DNA of 64,000 bases from Erythrobacter sp. SG61-1L (lineage in GTDB: Bacteria; Pseudomonadota; Alphaproteobacteria; Sphingomonadales; Sphingomonadaceae). The notes under the pieces are model-generated. The model was given only the letters and a program-made list of their open reading frames with translations, made no database searches and was not told the DNA's origin. Shown piece after piece: positions 47,178 through 55,783 of this stretch. The DNA is taken from assembly GCF_001305965.1 (NCBI RefSeq), contig NZ_JXQC01000003.1, forward strand, positions 496,001 through 560,000, read 5' to 3'. A program made the position numbers and the translations under genes. Position 1 is the first letter of the stretch. Each line of letters starts with the position of its first letter.

Positions 47178-48074
47178 ATGCTCTGGATACCGATCACCAT
47201 TGGCGCTGCCTTCACGCAGCTGATCCGCAATGCGCTCCAATCCGGGCTGACCGGAACGGTCGGCACGCTGGGCGCGACCATGGTGCGGTTCCTCTACGCG
47301 ATCCCCTTCGCGCTGGCGGCCTATGCCGTGGCCATGCTGGTGCTGGGCCAGCCCATGCCCGGCCTTTCGCAACCCATGATCGGCTGTGTGCTGACCGGCG
47401 CGGTGGTACAGCTTGGCGCCACGGCCCTGATGCTCAAGGCCATGCATATGCGCGGCTTCGCGGTGGCCTATGCCTATATCAAGACGGAGCCGGTGCTGCT
47501 GGCCGTGGGCGGCTGGTGGCTGCTGGGCGACAGGCTGCCTCTGGGCGCATGGGCGGGCATATTGATCGCCACGCTGGGCGTGTTGTGGGCGGCCGTGCCG
47601 CGTGGCGGCGGGCTGGCGGCGTTCCGGGGAGAGGCCGCGCCTGTGCTGTTCGGCGTGACGAGCGGGGCGATGTTCGGCCTGTCCTCGCTCTCCTTCCGGG
47701 CGGCGATCCTTACCCTGCATGGCGCAGCGCCGTGGATGGCGGCGCTGCATGTGATGACCTGCGCGCTGATCGTGCAGAGCACGCTGCTGCTCGTATGGCT
47801 GGGGCTGACTGACAAGGACGTGATCGTCGCCACGTTGAAGGCATGGAAGCCCAGCCTTGGTGCGGGAGCCACGGGCATGCTGGCCACGCTGATGTGGTTC
47901 ACCGGCCTTGCGCTGACGGCGGCGGCCAATGTCCGCACCCTGGGGCTGGTCGAGATGCCGCTGGCGGCCTTGCTCAACCGGCGGGTTTCGGGCCGTCATC
48001 TCGGGCGGCAGGAATGGACCGGCCTTGGATTGGTGGCCGTGGGCATTGGCGTGCTGCTTCAGGCCGTGGTCTGA
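47178..48074 (+). CDS. EamA/DMT-family transporter
   Basis: The 298-residue protein has about ten helices with EamA-like repeats, including KAMHMRGFAVAYAYIKTEPVLLAVGGWWLLGDRLPLGAW and LGLVEMPLAALLNRRVSGRHLGRQEWTGLGLVAVGIGVLLQ. It is the fourth EamA protein in the window but not closely similar to the tandem pair. Substrate unknown. Confidence 0.88.
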   Translation: MLWIPITIGAAFTQLIRNALQSGLTGTVGTLGATMVRFLYAIPFALAAYAVAMLVLGQPMPGLSQPMIGCVLTGAVVQLGATALMLKAMHMRGFAVAYAYIKTEPVLLAVGGWWLLGDRLPLGAWAGILIATLGVLWAAVPRGGGLAAFRGEAAPVLFGVTSGAMFGLSSLSFRAAILTLHGAAPWMAALHVMTCALIVQSTLLLVWLGLTDKDVIVATLKAWKPSLGAGATGMLATLMWFTGLALTAAANVRTLGLVEMPLAALLNRRVSGRHLGRQEWTGLGLVAVGIGVLLQAVV

Positions 48075-48149
48075 CTGCGTTCAGCTTGCGGGCGCTAAAC
48101 GCCTGCGCCAAAGCTGCGCGGCCAGAAGTTGCGGCCAAGGAGAGGTAGC

Positions 48150-48674
48150 ATGCGCAAGTTCATCGTGATCGGAGCCGTTCTTGTGGCCCTGTTGGCCGGT
48201 GCCTGGGCCGTCGCCTCGCCCTGGATTGCGATGGACAGCCTGCGCGACGCCGCACGTGAGGCGGATCGCGAAGCGCTGGAGCAGACGATCGACTTTCCGG
48301 CCCTGCGTTCGTCCCTCAAGGACCAGATGCGTGCCCAGATCAGGCAGGAAGCCGCGCGGCGCGGGCAGTCAGACCCGATGCAAGGCGCGGGCGCACTGCT
48401 GGCCAATGGCTTTATCGACGGGGTGGTGGACAGCGTCATCACGCCTGACGGCATGGCCGCCCTGCTGGTAACCGGCAGCCTGGTGCCCAAGCGCGATGGC
48501 CAGCCTGCCAAGGAAATCGACTGGGATGTGGAGCGCACCGGGCTTTCCAGCTTCCGTGCCGTGCCCAAGGGCGAGAACGGAGAGGCCTTTCCGGCGCTGG
48601 TGTTCACTCGCGATGGAATGTCGTGGAAACTGGCTGCAATCGACATTCCCGAGCCGGAGCTGGCGAAGGAGTAA
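48150..48674 (+). CDS. DUF2939-family protein
   Basis: The 174-residue protein has an N-terminal signal or anchor (FIVIGAVLVALLAGAWAVASPW), followed by MDSLRDAAREADREALEQTIDFPALRSSLKDQM, the opening pattern of DUF2939, and LASGFID/LANGFIDGVVDSVITPDG. Periplasmic, function unknown. AAGGAGAGG lies 5 bases before ATG 48150. Followed 48 bp later by cysS. Confidence 0.88.
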   Translation: MRKFIVIGAVLVALLAGAWAVASPWIAMDSLRDAAREADREALEQTIDFPALRSSLKDQMRAQIRQEAARRGQSDPMQGAGALLANGFIDGVVDSVITPDGMAALLVTGSLVPKRDGQPAKEIDWDVERTGLSSFRAVPKGENGEAFPALVFTRDGMSWKLAAIDIPEPELAKE

Positions 48675-48722
48675 GCGCCTGCCGCTTGACCAAATGCCGC
48701 CCTTCGGATCAAAGCCCCGCTC

Positions 48723-50231
48723 ATGATCGAAGGTAAACCTCTTACGCTGTTCAACAGCCTCACCCGCCAGACGGAACATTTCACTCCGGTCCATGCCGGG
48801 GAGGCGCGGGTCTATAGCTGCGGGCCGACGGTCTATAATTACCCCCATATCGGCAATATGCGCGCCTATGTCTTCGCGGATGTGCTGGGCCGCACGCTGA
48901 GCTGGAAGGGCTTCAAGCTCACCCATGTGATCAACATCACCGATGTGGGCCACCTGACGGACGACGCCGATCAGGGCGAGGACAAGATGGAGAAGATGGC
49001 TGCGGAAAAGGCGCAGTCCATCTGGGAAATCGCCCGCCATTACACCGAAGCCTATTGGGCGGACATCAAGGCGCTGAACATCCGCCAGCCGGCCGACTGG
49101 TCCATCGCGACGAATTATATCGAGGACATGCTCGATTTCGCGAAGTCTATTGCGGACAAGCATTGTTACGAACTGCCTTCAGGCCTCTATTTTGACGTGT
49201 CCACCGTGGAGGATTACGGCAAGCTGGCCCGCGCCGCGACCGATGAGGGCGAGGGGCGGATCGAGGCGGTTGAAGGCAAGCGGCACGCGGCGGACTTCGC
49301 CATCTGGCGCAAGACGCCCGCGGGCGAGACGCGCCAGATGGAATGGGATTCGCCCTGGGGCAAGGGCGCGCCGGGCTGGCACCTCGAATGTTCAGTGATG
49401 AGCGGGAAGCTGCTCGGCTTCCCCTTCGACATTCACACCGGCGGCATCGACCACCGCGAAATCCACCATCCGAACGAGATCGCGCAGAATCAGGCCTTCT
49501 GCGGTTGCGGCAGCCTGTCCGAAGCGGCCAATTCCGGCGCGCGCATGTGGATGCACAATAACTTCCTGGTCGAACGCTCTGGAAAGATGAGTAAATCTTC
49601 CGGCGAGTTCCTCCGCCTGCAATTGCTGATCGACAAGGGTTATCACCCGCTGGCTTACCGTCTGCTGTGCCTTCAGGCGCAATATCGCAGCGAGCTGGAA
49701 TTCAGCTGGGACGGGCTTGGCGCCGCACTTACCCGCCTCAAGCGGATGGTGCTGGCCGTGCAGGCCCTGAAGAAGCGCCATGCCGACAAGGGCCACGATC
49801 CGGTCGAGGCGCCGGAAGTGGGCTGGACCTTTGCCGAACTGCTGGACGGGATCGGCGGCACCCTGCGCCCGCTGGCCGTGCGTTTCGACGAGGCAATTTC
49901 CGACGATCTCAACACGCCCGTGGCGCTGACGGTGCTTGAGGAACTGCTTTCGCTCAAGAAAATGCCGACTGATGAATCCCTCGCTCTTCTGAGCGCGATG
50001 GATGCGGTTCTGGGCCTCGATCTGCTGGAGCTGGACCGCGCCGAGCTGCGGCTGCGGCCCAAGCATGCCGCTATTGAGGAAGCAGAGATCGATGCCGCGC
50101 TGGAACGCCGCAAGGCCGCCCGCGCGGAGAAGGATTTCGCGACGTCCGATGCGATCCGTGACGAGCTTGCGGCCAAGGGCGTGGATGTGATGGACGGCGA
50201 TCCGCTAGGTTGGGAATGGAAACTGGCATGA
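48723..50231 (+). CDS. cysS: Cysteinyl-tRNA synthetase
   Basis: This class I synthetase charges tRNA-Cys. The 502-residue protein has zinc and cysteine ligands Cys33 (YSCGPT), Cys223 (LECSVMSG) and IDHREIHHPNE, HIGN at 42-45, KMSKS at 288-292, and the C-terminal anticodon-binding domain ending GWEWKLA. Its stop overlaps the next start. Confidence 0.97.
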   Translation: MIEGKPLTLFNSLTRQTEHFTPVHAGEARVYSCGPTVYNYPHIGNMRAYVFADVLGRTLSWKGFKLTHVINITDVGHLTDDADQGEDKMEKMAAEKAQSIWEIARHYTEAYWADIKALNIRQPADWSIATNYIEDMLDFAKSIADKHCYELPSGLYFDVSTVEDYGKLARAATDEGEGRIEAVEGKRHAADFAIWRKTPAGETRQMEWDSPWGKGAPGWHLECSVMSGKLLGFPFDIHTGGIDHREIHHPNEIAQNQAFCGCGSLSEAANSGARMWMHNNFLVERSGKMSKSSGEFLRLQLLIDKGYHPLAYRLLCLQAQYRSELEFSWDGLGAALTRLKRMVLAVQALKKRHADKGHDPVEAPEVGWTFAELLDGIGGTLRPLAVRFDEAISDDLNTPVALTVLEELLSLKKMPTDESLALLSAMDAVLGLDLLELDRAELRLRPKHAAIEEAEIDAALERRKAARAEKDFATSDAIRDELAAKGVDVMDGDPLGWEWKLA

Positions 50232-50764
50232 TGAAGATTCTGCGCGGCACGGTTCTGGCCCTCGCGGCCGTGGCTCTTCCTGTCAGCCCGGCATGGGCCG
50301 ATGAGGATGACGATATTCTCGCTGCCGCTCAGGCCGCCTTCGCCCCCTATCAGAGCGAAGAGCCCTGGACCGGGCCGGACTGGGACATGCCGATTTTCTC
50401 CAGCGAGACAAAGGCGCTGGTTGACGAATGGAAGGCCGGGCTGAGCGACGAGGACGTCGAGGATCTCAACAGCTTCAGCTGGCTGTGCCAGTGTCAGGAT
50501 TTTGATCCCAACAGCTTCCTGGTCGAGCTTGAAGTCAACCACGCCGAAGGCACCGACGTTTCCACAGTGGATGCCCGCGCCGGTTTCGGCCCGGATCGCA
50601 ACGATCTGGCCGAAAGCGAGCTGTATATGTTGCGCGAGAATGGCCGCTGGACTCTGGACGACATCGTCTCCGAATCTTTCCCCAAGGGTCTGAAAGTGGA
50701 ACTGGTCGCCGCGATTGCCGCGCATAAGGCACGTCCCGCCGAGGCGGATGAGGGCGCTGAATAG
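50228..50764 (+). CDS. Secreted protein of unknown function (DUF3828-like)
   Basis: The 178-residue protein has a signal peptide (KILRGTVLALAAVALPVSPAWA) and a mature domain with WLCQCQDFDPNSFLVELEVNHAEG and LYMLRENGRWTLDDIVSESFPKGL, vaguely like DUF3828. It overlaps cysS by 4 bases (ATGATG) and is probably co-transcribed. Function unknown. Confidence 0.78.
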   Translation: MMKILRGTVLALAAVALPVSPAWADEDDDILAAAQAAFAPYQSEEPWTGPDWDMPIFSSETKALVDEWKAGLSDEDVEDLNSFSWLCQCQDFDPNSFLVELEVNHAEGTDVSTVDARAGFGPDRNDLAESELYMLRENGRWTLDDIVSESFPKGLKVELVAAIAAHKARPAEADEGAE

Positions 50765-50766
50765 GC

Positions 50767-51705
50767 ATGACCATTGCCGTTCTGCCCGGTCTTGCCCGCC
50801 CGATGCTTGAAGCGCGATTGCCCGACTGGATCGAGCCGCGCTGGTGGCATTCGGTCGAACAGCTTCACGCGCTCGCGCCGGAGGCGGAGATCGGCTGGTT
50901 CGACATGCATTACAAGCCGCCCTTGCTGGAGGCCGTGGCGCTGGCGAAAGGGCTGAAATGGCTCAATTCCGTCTATGCCGGGCTGGACTTCCTGCCGATG
51001 GACGAAATGCGCGAACGCGGCGTGCAGCTGACCAACGGCACCGGGCTGACCGATATTCAGGTGTCTGAATTCGCTGTGCTGGGCATGTTGGCGATCGCCA
51101 AGAACTATGCTGCCATCGTGCGCGCGCAGGACCGGCATGAATGGCTTTCTGCCGCACCGGGTATTCGCGATCTGGCGGGCAGCCGGGCGCTGATCCTCGG
51201 TTATGGCGCGATCGGGCGGAAGATCGGCGAGAAACTTGCCGGCTTCGGCGTGGAAGTGGTGCCCGTGCGGCGCCATGCTGCCGAAGGCGTGCTGACGCCG
51301 GACCAGTGGCGCGCCCGGATCGGGGAGTTCGACTGGATCGTGCTCACCGTGCCCGGCACGCCGGAGACCGAAGGCATGATCGGCGCTGCCGAAATTGCCG
51401 CGATGAAGCCTGAGGCTGTGCTGGTGAACTTTGCCCGTGCCAATGTGGTCGATCAGGAGGCGTTGGTTGCAGCACTGAAGGACCGGCGAATCTTTGCCGC
51501 CATGCTCGACGTGACCGACCCGGAACCGTTGCCGGCGGACCATGTTTTGTGGGATCTGGATAACGCGCATATCACCATGCACCTTTCGGGCATTCCCACG
51601 CCGCAGAGCATGCTGCGCGGGGCCATCCGCTTCGTGGAAAACTGCGAACGCTACCGGAAGGGCGAGCCGCTGGAGCCGCGCTTCGACCCGGTGCTGGGGT
51701 ACTAG
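50767..51705 (+). CDS. D-2-hydroxyacid dehydrogenase family protein
   Basis: The 312-residue protein has an NAD-binding domain with LILGYGAIGRKIGEKLAGFGVEVV, VLTVPGTPETEGMIG, LVNFARANVVDQEAL and MLDVTDPEPLPADHVLW. The catalytic Arg, Glu and His positions are in the expected places (HLSGIPTP near the active-site His). The substrate acid is not known. Starts 3 bp after the preceding gene. Confidence 0.92.
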   Translation: MTIAVLPGLARPMLEARLPDWIEPRWWHSVEQLHALAPEAEIGWFDMHYKPPLLEAVALAKGLKWLNSVYAGLDFLPMDEMRERGVQLTNGTGLTDIQVSEFAVLGMLAIAKNYAAIVRAQDRHEWLSAAPGIRDLAGSRALILGYGAIGRKIGEKLAGFGVEVVPVRRHAAEGVLTPDQWRARIGEFDWIVLTVPGTPETEGMIGAAEIAAMKPEAVLVNFARANVVDQEALVAALKDRRIFAAMLDVTDPEPLPADHVLWDLDNAHITMHLSGIPTPQSMLRGAIRFVENCERYRKGEPLEPRFDPVLGY

Positions 51706-51715
51706 GCAAAGTTCT

Positions 51716-51823
51716 CGTCATTGAGAGGAACCGGTGGTTCCGAAGCAATCCAGAGCGTAACGAGTTGTGCCCTGGATTGGTTGGCCAAGGCCAGCTTCGC
51801 TTCCGCTTCGCTCGCAATGATGA
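51716..51823. repeat. Dispersed repeat family C, copy 1 (inverted orientation)
   Basis: The ends CGTCATTG and CGCAATGATGA are inverted. The right half (about 51776-51818), read in reverse complement, nearly matches 53201-53250 of copy 2 (AAGCGAAGCTGGCCTTGGCC, then CAACCAATCCAG). It lies between the convergent hydroxyacid dehydrogenase and the minus-strand gene at 51835. Confidence 0.8.
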
Positions 51824-51834
51824 ATTGGCCTTCA

Positions 51835-52203
51835 TCACGCATCCTCCAGCAGCAGCAATTCCACGCTGACCGCCAGGCGCGGTTCGGGCGTGAGGGCGTG
51901 GTCCACTTCGACGATGGCCGCATCGGCCACCAACTGGCGGGGAATGTCGAATTCGTAATCCGGCAGTTCGGCGATGAAATGCTCGCCTGCCTCCACCGCT
52001 TGCGCACCTTCGAACAGCAGCTCCAGCCGATGACGCGTGCCCGCAAAGGTGATGCTGGCCCAGGAGGTTTCCCGGTGGCTGGCGATTCGCGCATGGCCAC
52101 AGGCAAGGCTTTGCACGGCGGCGCGCAGCCGGTCTGACGTGTTCATCCTGCCGCGGGTTACAGCGCGAGTGGGGCGGGGAAGGGTGGCGGGATCAGCCAG
52201 CAT
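51835..52203 (-). CDS. Conserved-looking protein of unknown function
   Basis: The 122-residue protein is rich in short beta-type segments (ETSWASITFAGTRHRLELLFEGA, HFIAELPDYEFDIPRQLVADAAIVEVDHA, RLAVSVELLLLEDA). No family is recognised. ATG 52203 has GAGGAAA upstream; ATG 52218 would overlap the preceding small gene. It starts 10 bp before the end of, and is likely coupled to, the 62-residue gene. Confidence 0.65.
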   Translation of the reverse strand: MLADPATLPRPTRAVTRGRMNTSDRLRAAVQSLACGHARIASHRETSWASITFAGTRHRLELLFEGAQAVEAGEHFIAELPDYEFDIPRQLVADAAIVEVDHALTPEPRLAVSVELLLLEDA

Positions 52204-52381
52204 GGGTGGTTTCCTCATATATGTTCATGAAATGTTCCACGCACTTTTCCATGCGAGGGCGGGGCGTGCGGCCATTGCGCAAATCGAGCACGAAACGCGG
52301 ATCGTGCACGGCCAGACGGCCGAATTTGGTCACCGGCATGCCGGTGCGGCGCAGGAATTTCTCGACCTTGCGAATCAGCAT
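52193..52381 (-). CDS. Small basic helix-turn-helix-like protein
   Basis: The 62-residue protein MLIRKVEKFLRRTGMPVTKFGR then LAVHDPRFVLDLRNGRTPRPRMEKCVEHFMNIYEE is predominantly helical and resembles a short lambda-repressor-type DNA-binding fold without a dimerisation domain (pattern recognition by eye). GAGGAG lies 5 bases before ATG 52381. It is divergent from the S24 repressor gene across a 135-bp region that contains operators. Confidence 0.65.
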   Translation of the reverse strand: MLIRKVEKFLRRTGMPVTKFGRLAVHDPRFVLDLRNGRTPRPRMEKCVEHFMNIYEETTHAG

Positions 52382-52469
52382 TGTCACTCCTCGTCAGACT
52401 TTTTGCGGCGCGGTGCGGGGCAGGGTGCCTGCATCGACCTGCATCGACTCGATGCGACTCTCCTCGCGC

Positions 52470-52516
52470 TTGAAATCCTACTTGTCTAGGAAAAATCCTA
52501 CGTGTAGGATGCCTAT
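52470..52516 (+). promoter_or_regulatory. Twin ATCCTAC operators overlapping the S24 repressor promoter
   Basis: ATCCTACGTGTAGGAT (52495-52510) is a perfect inverted repeat of 7-bp halves. A second, imperfect copy (TCCTAC-TTGT-CTAGGA, 52476-52491) lies 19 bp upstream, about two helical turns. TTGTCT (52483-52488) and TAGGAT (52505-52510) at 16-bp spacing form a candidate promoter inside the operators, and its start would fall at or near the ATG at 52517. This looks like autoregulated, possibly leaderless transcription. Confidence 0.7.
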
Positions 52517-53173
52517 ATGGCAAATTCCCTAGATGCTCCCTCCGCTGACCCTCGCGAGCGCCTTGTTGCGCTGGCCAATGCGCGCGGGGTCAGCCTTGCT
52601 GCGCTCTCTCGCCTGATCGGGAAGAATGGCACATATCTGCAGCAATTCGTCACCAAGGGCAGCCCACGGCGCCTTGCCGAGGAAGATCGGCAGGTGCTGG
52701 CGCAGTTCTTCGGCGTAGCGGAGAGCGAGCTGGGCGGTGCGGCGGAAAAATCCTATGCGCACAAGGGCGGCGGCTGGGTGGACATACCCCGCCTGGCACT
52801 CGACGCTTCCGCCGGGCCGGGCAGTTTCAGTGCGCAGGAAGTGCCGTTCGACACGTTTCGTTTCTCGGCCCGCTGGTTGCGCGAGCAGGGGCTCGATCCC
52901 GCCATGCTCTCGGCCATTGCAGTGGCAGGCGATTCGATGGAGCCGGTGCTGCGCGACGGGGATGAGATTCTGGTGGACCGCACTCCGCGCCCCTTGCGTG
53001 AGGGTATCCATGTCGTTCGCCTGGGCGAGGCTTTGCATGTGAAGCGCATTCAGGTCGCTCGGCCCGGCATGCTCACTCTCATCAGCGCCAATCCGGCCTA
53101 TCCCCCAGTGGAAGTGCCGCTGGCGGAAGTGGACGTGATCGGGCGCGTGGTGTGGAAGGGCGGGCGGATCTAG
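52517..53173 (+). CDS. S24-family (LexA/CI-like) transcriptional regulator
   Basis: The 218-residue protein has an N-terminal HTH (VSLAALSRLIGKNGTYLQQFVTKGSPRRL, about 25-53) and a C-terminal S24 peptidase-like domain with Ser140 in AGDSMEPVLRDGDEILVDR and Lys176 in ALHVKRIQ. An Ala-Gly pair at 99-100 sits about 40 residues before the Ser, near the usual position of the self-cleavage site. It could be a stress-released repressor, but self-cleavage is unproven. No ribosome-binding site lies before the ATG. It is divergent from two small genes. Confidence 0.9.
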   Translation: MANSLDAPSADPRERLVALANARGVSLAALSRLIGKNGTYLQQFVTKGSPRRLAEEDRQVLAQFFGVAESELGGAAEKSYAHKGGGWVDIPRLALDASAGPGSFSAQEVPFDTFRFSARWLREQGLDPAMLSAIAVAGDSMEPVLRDGDEILVDRTPRPLREGIHVVRLGEALHVKRIQVARPGMLTLISANPAYPPVEVPLAEVDVIGRVVWKGGRI

Positions 53174-53192
53174 CCGGATGCTGCTTCTCGCT

Positions 53193-53295
53193 CGTCATTG
53201 CGAGCGGAGCGAAGCGAAGCTGGCCTTGGCCAACCAATCCAGCGGCCGAGCGCGCCGGACCCTGGATTGCTTCGGGCCTTGCCCTCGCAATGACG
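53193..53295. repeat. Dispersed repeat family C, copy 2
   Basis: This copy begins CGTCATTGCGAGCGGAGCGA and ends CCCTCGCAATGACG, with inverted ends that can pair. Its left half nearly matches the reverse complement of 51776-51818 (copy 1). It lies in the gap between the S24 regulator and the metallo-hydrolase gene. Confidence 0.82.
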
Positions 53296-53343
53296 AAGGT
53301 TCTCTCGCTTGCATTCGCGCGGTCCACCGGCCACCTAAGCGCG

Positions 53344-54069
53344 ATGTCCGATACCGATACTGCGCCCCAGAGCCCTCCCCAAAGCCCTCCAATGCGGGCC
53401 GCCATCATTCCCGTCACTCCGCTTGAGCAGAACTGCTCGCTCATCTGGTGCGCGAAGACGATGAAGGGCGCGCTGGTCGATCCGGGTGGCGATCTCGACA
53501 AGCTGAAGGATGCCGTGCGCCGGGCGGGCGTGACGCTGGAAAAGCTGCTCGTCACCCATGGCCATATCGACCATTGCGGGCAGACGGGCATTCTGGCGAA
53601 GGAACTGGGCCTGCCCATCGAAGGTCCGCATGAGGCGGACCGCTTCTGGATCGCCCGGCTGGACGAGGATGGCCGCCGCTGGGGCCTGCATGGCGAGATT
53701 TTCGAGCCGGATCGCTGGCTGCAGGATGGCGACAGGGTCACCGTGGGTGAGGTTGAGCTGGAAGTGATTCACTGCCCCGGCCACACGCCCGGCCATGTGG
53801 TGTTCTTCAACCGCCCCACGCGCTTTGCCATTGTGGGTGACGTGCTGTTTCGCGGCTCCATCGGGCGGACCGACTTCCCGCTGGGCAATCACGCCGATCT
53901 GATCGCCTCGATCACCCGGAAGCTCTGGCCGCTGGGCGATGTGACATTCATCCCCGGCCACGGCCCGGTCAGTACTTTCGGGCAGGAGCGGATCGACAAT
54001 CCCTATGTCAGCGATGCCGCGGTGGCCGGCCAGGGCTCGGCCCGGCTGCCTTTGATCCGTTCGAAATAG
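53344..54069 (+). CDS. MBL-fold metallo-hydrolase (glyoxalase II/YcbL-like)
   Basis: The 241-residue protein has the zinc motif THGHIDHCGQ (HxHxDH), then CPGHTPGHVVFFN, GDVLFRGSIGRTDFP and FIPGHGPVSTFGQER, matching the small YcbL/glyoxalase II-like group. No strong ribosome-binding site is visible; ATG 53392 (MRAAIIPVTPLEQNCSLIW) is an alternative that starts exactly at the conserved domain. Its 3' end overlaps the convergent Rieske gene by 67 bp. Confidence 0.9.
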   Translation: MSDTDTAPQSPPQSPPMRAAIIPVTPLEQNCSLIWCAKTMKGALVDPGGDLDKLKDAVRRAGVTLEKLLVTHGHIDHCGQTGILAKELGLPIEGPHEADRFWIARLDEDGRRWGLHGEIFEPDRWLQDGDRVTVGEVELEVIHCPGHTPGHVVFFNRPTRFAIVGDVLFRGSIGRTDFPLGNHADLIASITRKLWPLGDVTFIPGHGPVSTFGQERIDNPYVSDAAVAGQGSARLPLIRSK

Positions 54070-54974
54070 AGCTTGCGGAAGGCCAGGGTTGGCTTGTCCG
54101 TGCGGACGGATTTCTCCACCCCGGCAGGCGGCACTTCGGACGGCTGCGAGCTTTCGAGAATCGCCTGATCTTCCAGCGCAATGCGCAGGTTCATCCGGCG
54201 GAATAGCGGGTTGAGCAGGCTCGATCGGGCGAAATCGCGCAGGGTGACGATAGTCAGCCGCGTCTGCCCCTGCTTCTCCGGGGTGCAGATGGCGAGCATT
54301 CGCAGCAATTTGCCCGGCGGATCGATGAACAGTTCCATCACATTGGGAAAACGGAAGTCCAGCCGGGCAGGGCGGTCTCGCCCTTCGATCACATTTTCGA
54401 TCCGCGCACCGTAAGCGGTTTCGATCCAGTCGGTATCCATCCGGCCATGGCGGAACGGCGCGATGAAGCGGCCGATCGTTGCCTTGTGGACAAAGGGCAG
54501 GTGCGGGGAATCGAGCATGTTCTCCATCGCCCGCGTCCAGCGGATGTCCCACAGGGCCGATTGCGCGCTCAGCACCACGCCGGGGGCGCTCAGGCTTTCA
54601 GGGGGCATCGGCTCGGTATCGGGGCGAAATCCGGTGTAGAGCCACACCAGTCCGCCCGCCTCGCGCACTGGCAAGGCGAGGGCAGACAGCTTCTCGCATT
54701 TGGCATCCGGGTTCCACGGCACGGAGAGGCAGGCGCCGGTTCCGTCGAAGGTCCAGCCGTGGAATGGGCATTCGACGATTCCGTCGGCCAGCTTCCCCAG
54801 CGAAAGCGCGACTCCGCGATGGGGGCAGCGGTCGATCAGGGCGGAAAGCGTGCCATTCCGGCCACGGAACAGCACGATCCGTTCATCCGCCACGATGGCC
54901 GGATAGAGCTTCCCACTGCGGAAATCCGCGGAAAGCCCGATGATCACCCAGTGATTGGCGAAATCCGCGAACAT
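54003..54974 (-). CDS. Rieske [2Fe-2S] aromatic-ring-hydroxylating-type oxygenase
   Basis: The 323-residue protein has a Rieske centre (Cys50-x-His52 and Cys69-x2-His72, CPHRG and CPFHGW) and a C-terminal mononuclear iron domain with His158 and His163 in ENMLDSPHLPFVH. It resembles the monooxygenase-type (vanillate/PaO/KshA-like) oxygenases. The substrate is unknown and no ferredoxin or reductase is adjacent. ATG 54974. The last 67 bases overlap the convergent metallo-hydrolase gene. Confidence 0.9.
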   Translation of the reverse strand: MFADFANHWVIIGLSADFRSGKLYPAIVADERIVLFRGRNGTLSALIDRCPHRGVALSLGKLADGIVECPFHGWTFDGTGACLSVPWNPDAKCEKLSALALPVREAGGLVWLYTGFRPDTEPMPPESLSAPGVVLSAQSALWDIRWTRAMENMLDSPHLPFVHKATIGRFIAPFRHGRMDTDWIETAYGARIENVIEGRDRPARLDFRFPNVMELFIDPPGKLLRMLAICTPEKQGQTRLTIVTLRDFARSSLLNPLFRRMNLRIALEDQAILESSQPSEVPPAGVEKSVRTDKPTLAFRKLYFERIKGSRAEPWPATAASLT

Positions 54975-54984
54975 GGCCGCCCGG

Positions 54985-55377
54985 TCAGACGATCTTGAGT
55001 GCAACCAGCAGGGCGTAGATCGCAAGGCCGATCAGCACGAGCAGAGTGGAGGCCATCCCGATCTTGCGAGTCACCGGGACGGATTCGCTGTCCATGCCCA
55101 CCGCATGGGCCAGACGGCCGAGGAAATAGACTGCAGCGACATAGGAAAGCCAGATGTCCGCCTTGCCCGAAAGCTCGATTCCCGCGATCAGGATCAGCAC
55201 CAGCGGCGTGTTTTCCGCATAATTGAGCTGGGCGCGCATGCGCCTCATCAGTGCATCATTATCGCCGTGGCCGTGGGCAACGCCGAATTTTGCGCGCAAC
55301 TGGATGACCCGGAATGTCAGCCAGACACCGATGATCGCGGCCACTGCGGCCGAAGTGAGCGTAACGGTAAGGTGCAT
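54985..55377 (-). CDS. MAPEG-family membrane protein
   Basis: The 130-residue protein has four membrane helices (TSAAVAAIIGVWLTFRV, YAENTPLVLILIAGIEL, YVAAVYFLGRLAHAVGM, ASTLLVLIGLAIYALLVAL). It carries the MAPEG patterns AQLNYAENTPLVLIL and FLGRLAHAVGM. Members act on glutathione, eicosanoid-like or lipid substrates; here unknown. The gene precedes the Rieske gene on the same strand by 10 bp, so they are probably co-transcribed. Confidence 0.88.
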   Translation of the reverse strand: MHLTVTLTSAAVAAIIGVWLTFRVIQLRAKFGVAHGHGDNDALMRRMRAQLNYAENTPLVLILIAGIELSGKADIWLSYVAAVYFLGRLAHAVGMDSESVPVTRKIGMASTLLVLIGLAIYALLVALKIV

Positions 55378-55579
55378 GTCGGATCGTCCCCTGTAATCTT
55401 GTGCTCGCCCTATATTCCCGGCGATGCTTGCAACGCACGCGAAAATCGCTATAGGCCGCGCCTTCACCGCCAGCCGCGATCCCGGCCTGCGCATAAGTGC
55501 CCCGCACTTGTGCATTGCCGGACCATCGCCTAGGGCGGCTTACGAAACCGATCTAGAATTTGCAGGAACAGGTGCCGCG

Positions 55580-55759
55580 ATGGCTGTCCCCAAGAGAAAA
55601 ACGACCCCCTCCCGCCGGGGTATGCGCCGTTCGCATGACGCGCTGAAGGTTGAAGCATTCCACGAATGCTCGAACTGTGGCGAACTCAAGCGCCCGCACA
55701 ATCTGTGCACGCATTGCGGCCACTACAACGGGCGCGAGATCGTGGCCGTCGGGCTCTAA
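55580..55759 (+). CDS. rpmF: 50S ribosomal protein L32
   Basis: The 59-residue protein starts [20 protein letters not shown] and contains the zinc-ribbon-like [18 protein letters not shown] (four cysteines). It is the standard length for L32. rpmF-plsX-fabH is the conserved gene order, linking ribosome and fatty acid synthesis. Confidence 0.97.
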   Translation: MAVPKRKTTPSRRGMRRSHDALKVEAFHECSNCGELKRPHNLCTHCGHYNGREIVAVGL

Positions 55760-55783
55760 GCCCGGACTTACAGGGGTAAGCGC

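Noticed and set aside
53152-53343. Upstream extension of the metallo-hydrolase frame running through repeat C
   Set aside because: The extra residues come from the dispersed repeat; ATG 53344 or 53392 starts the conserved domain.
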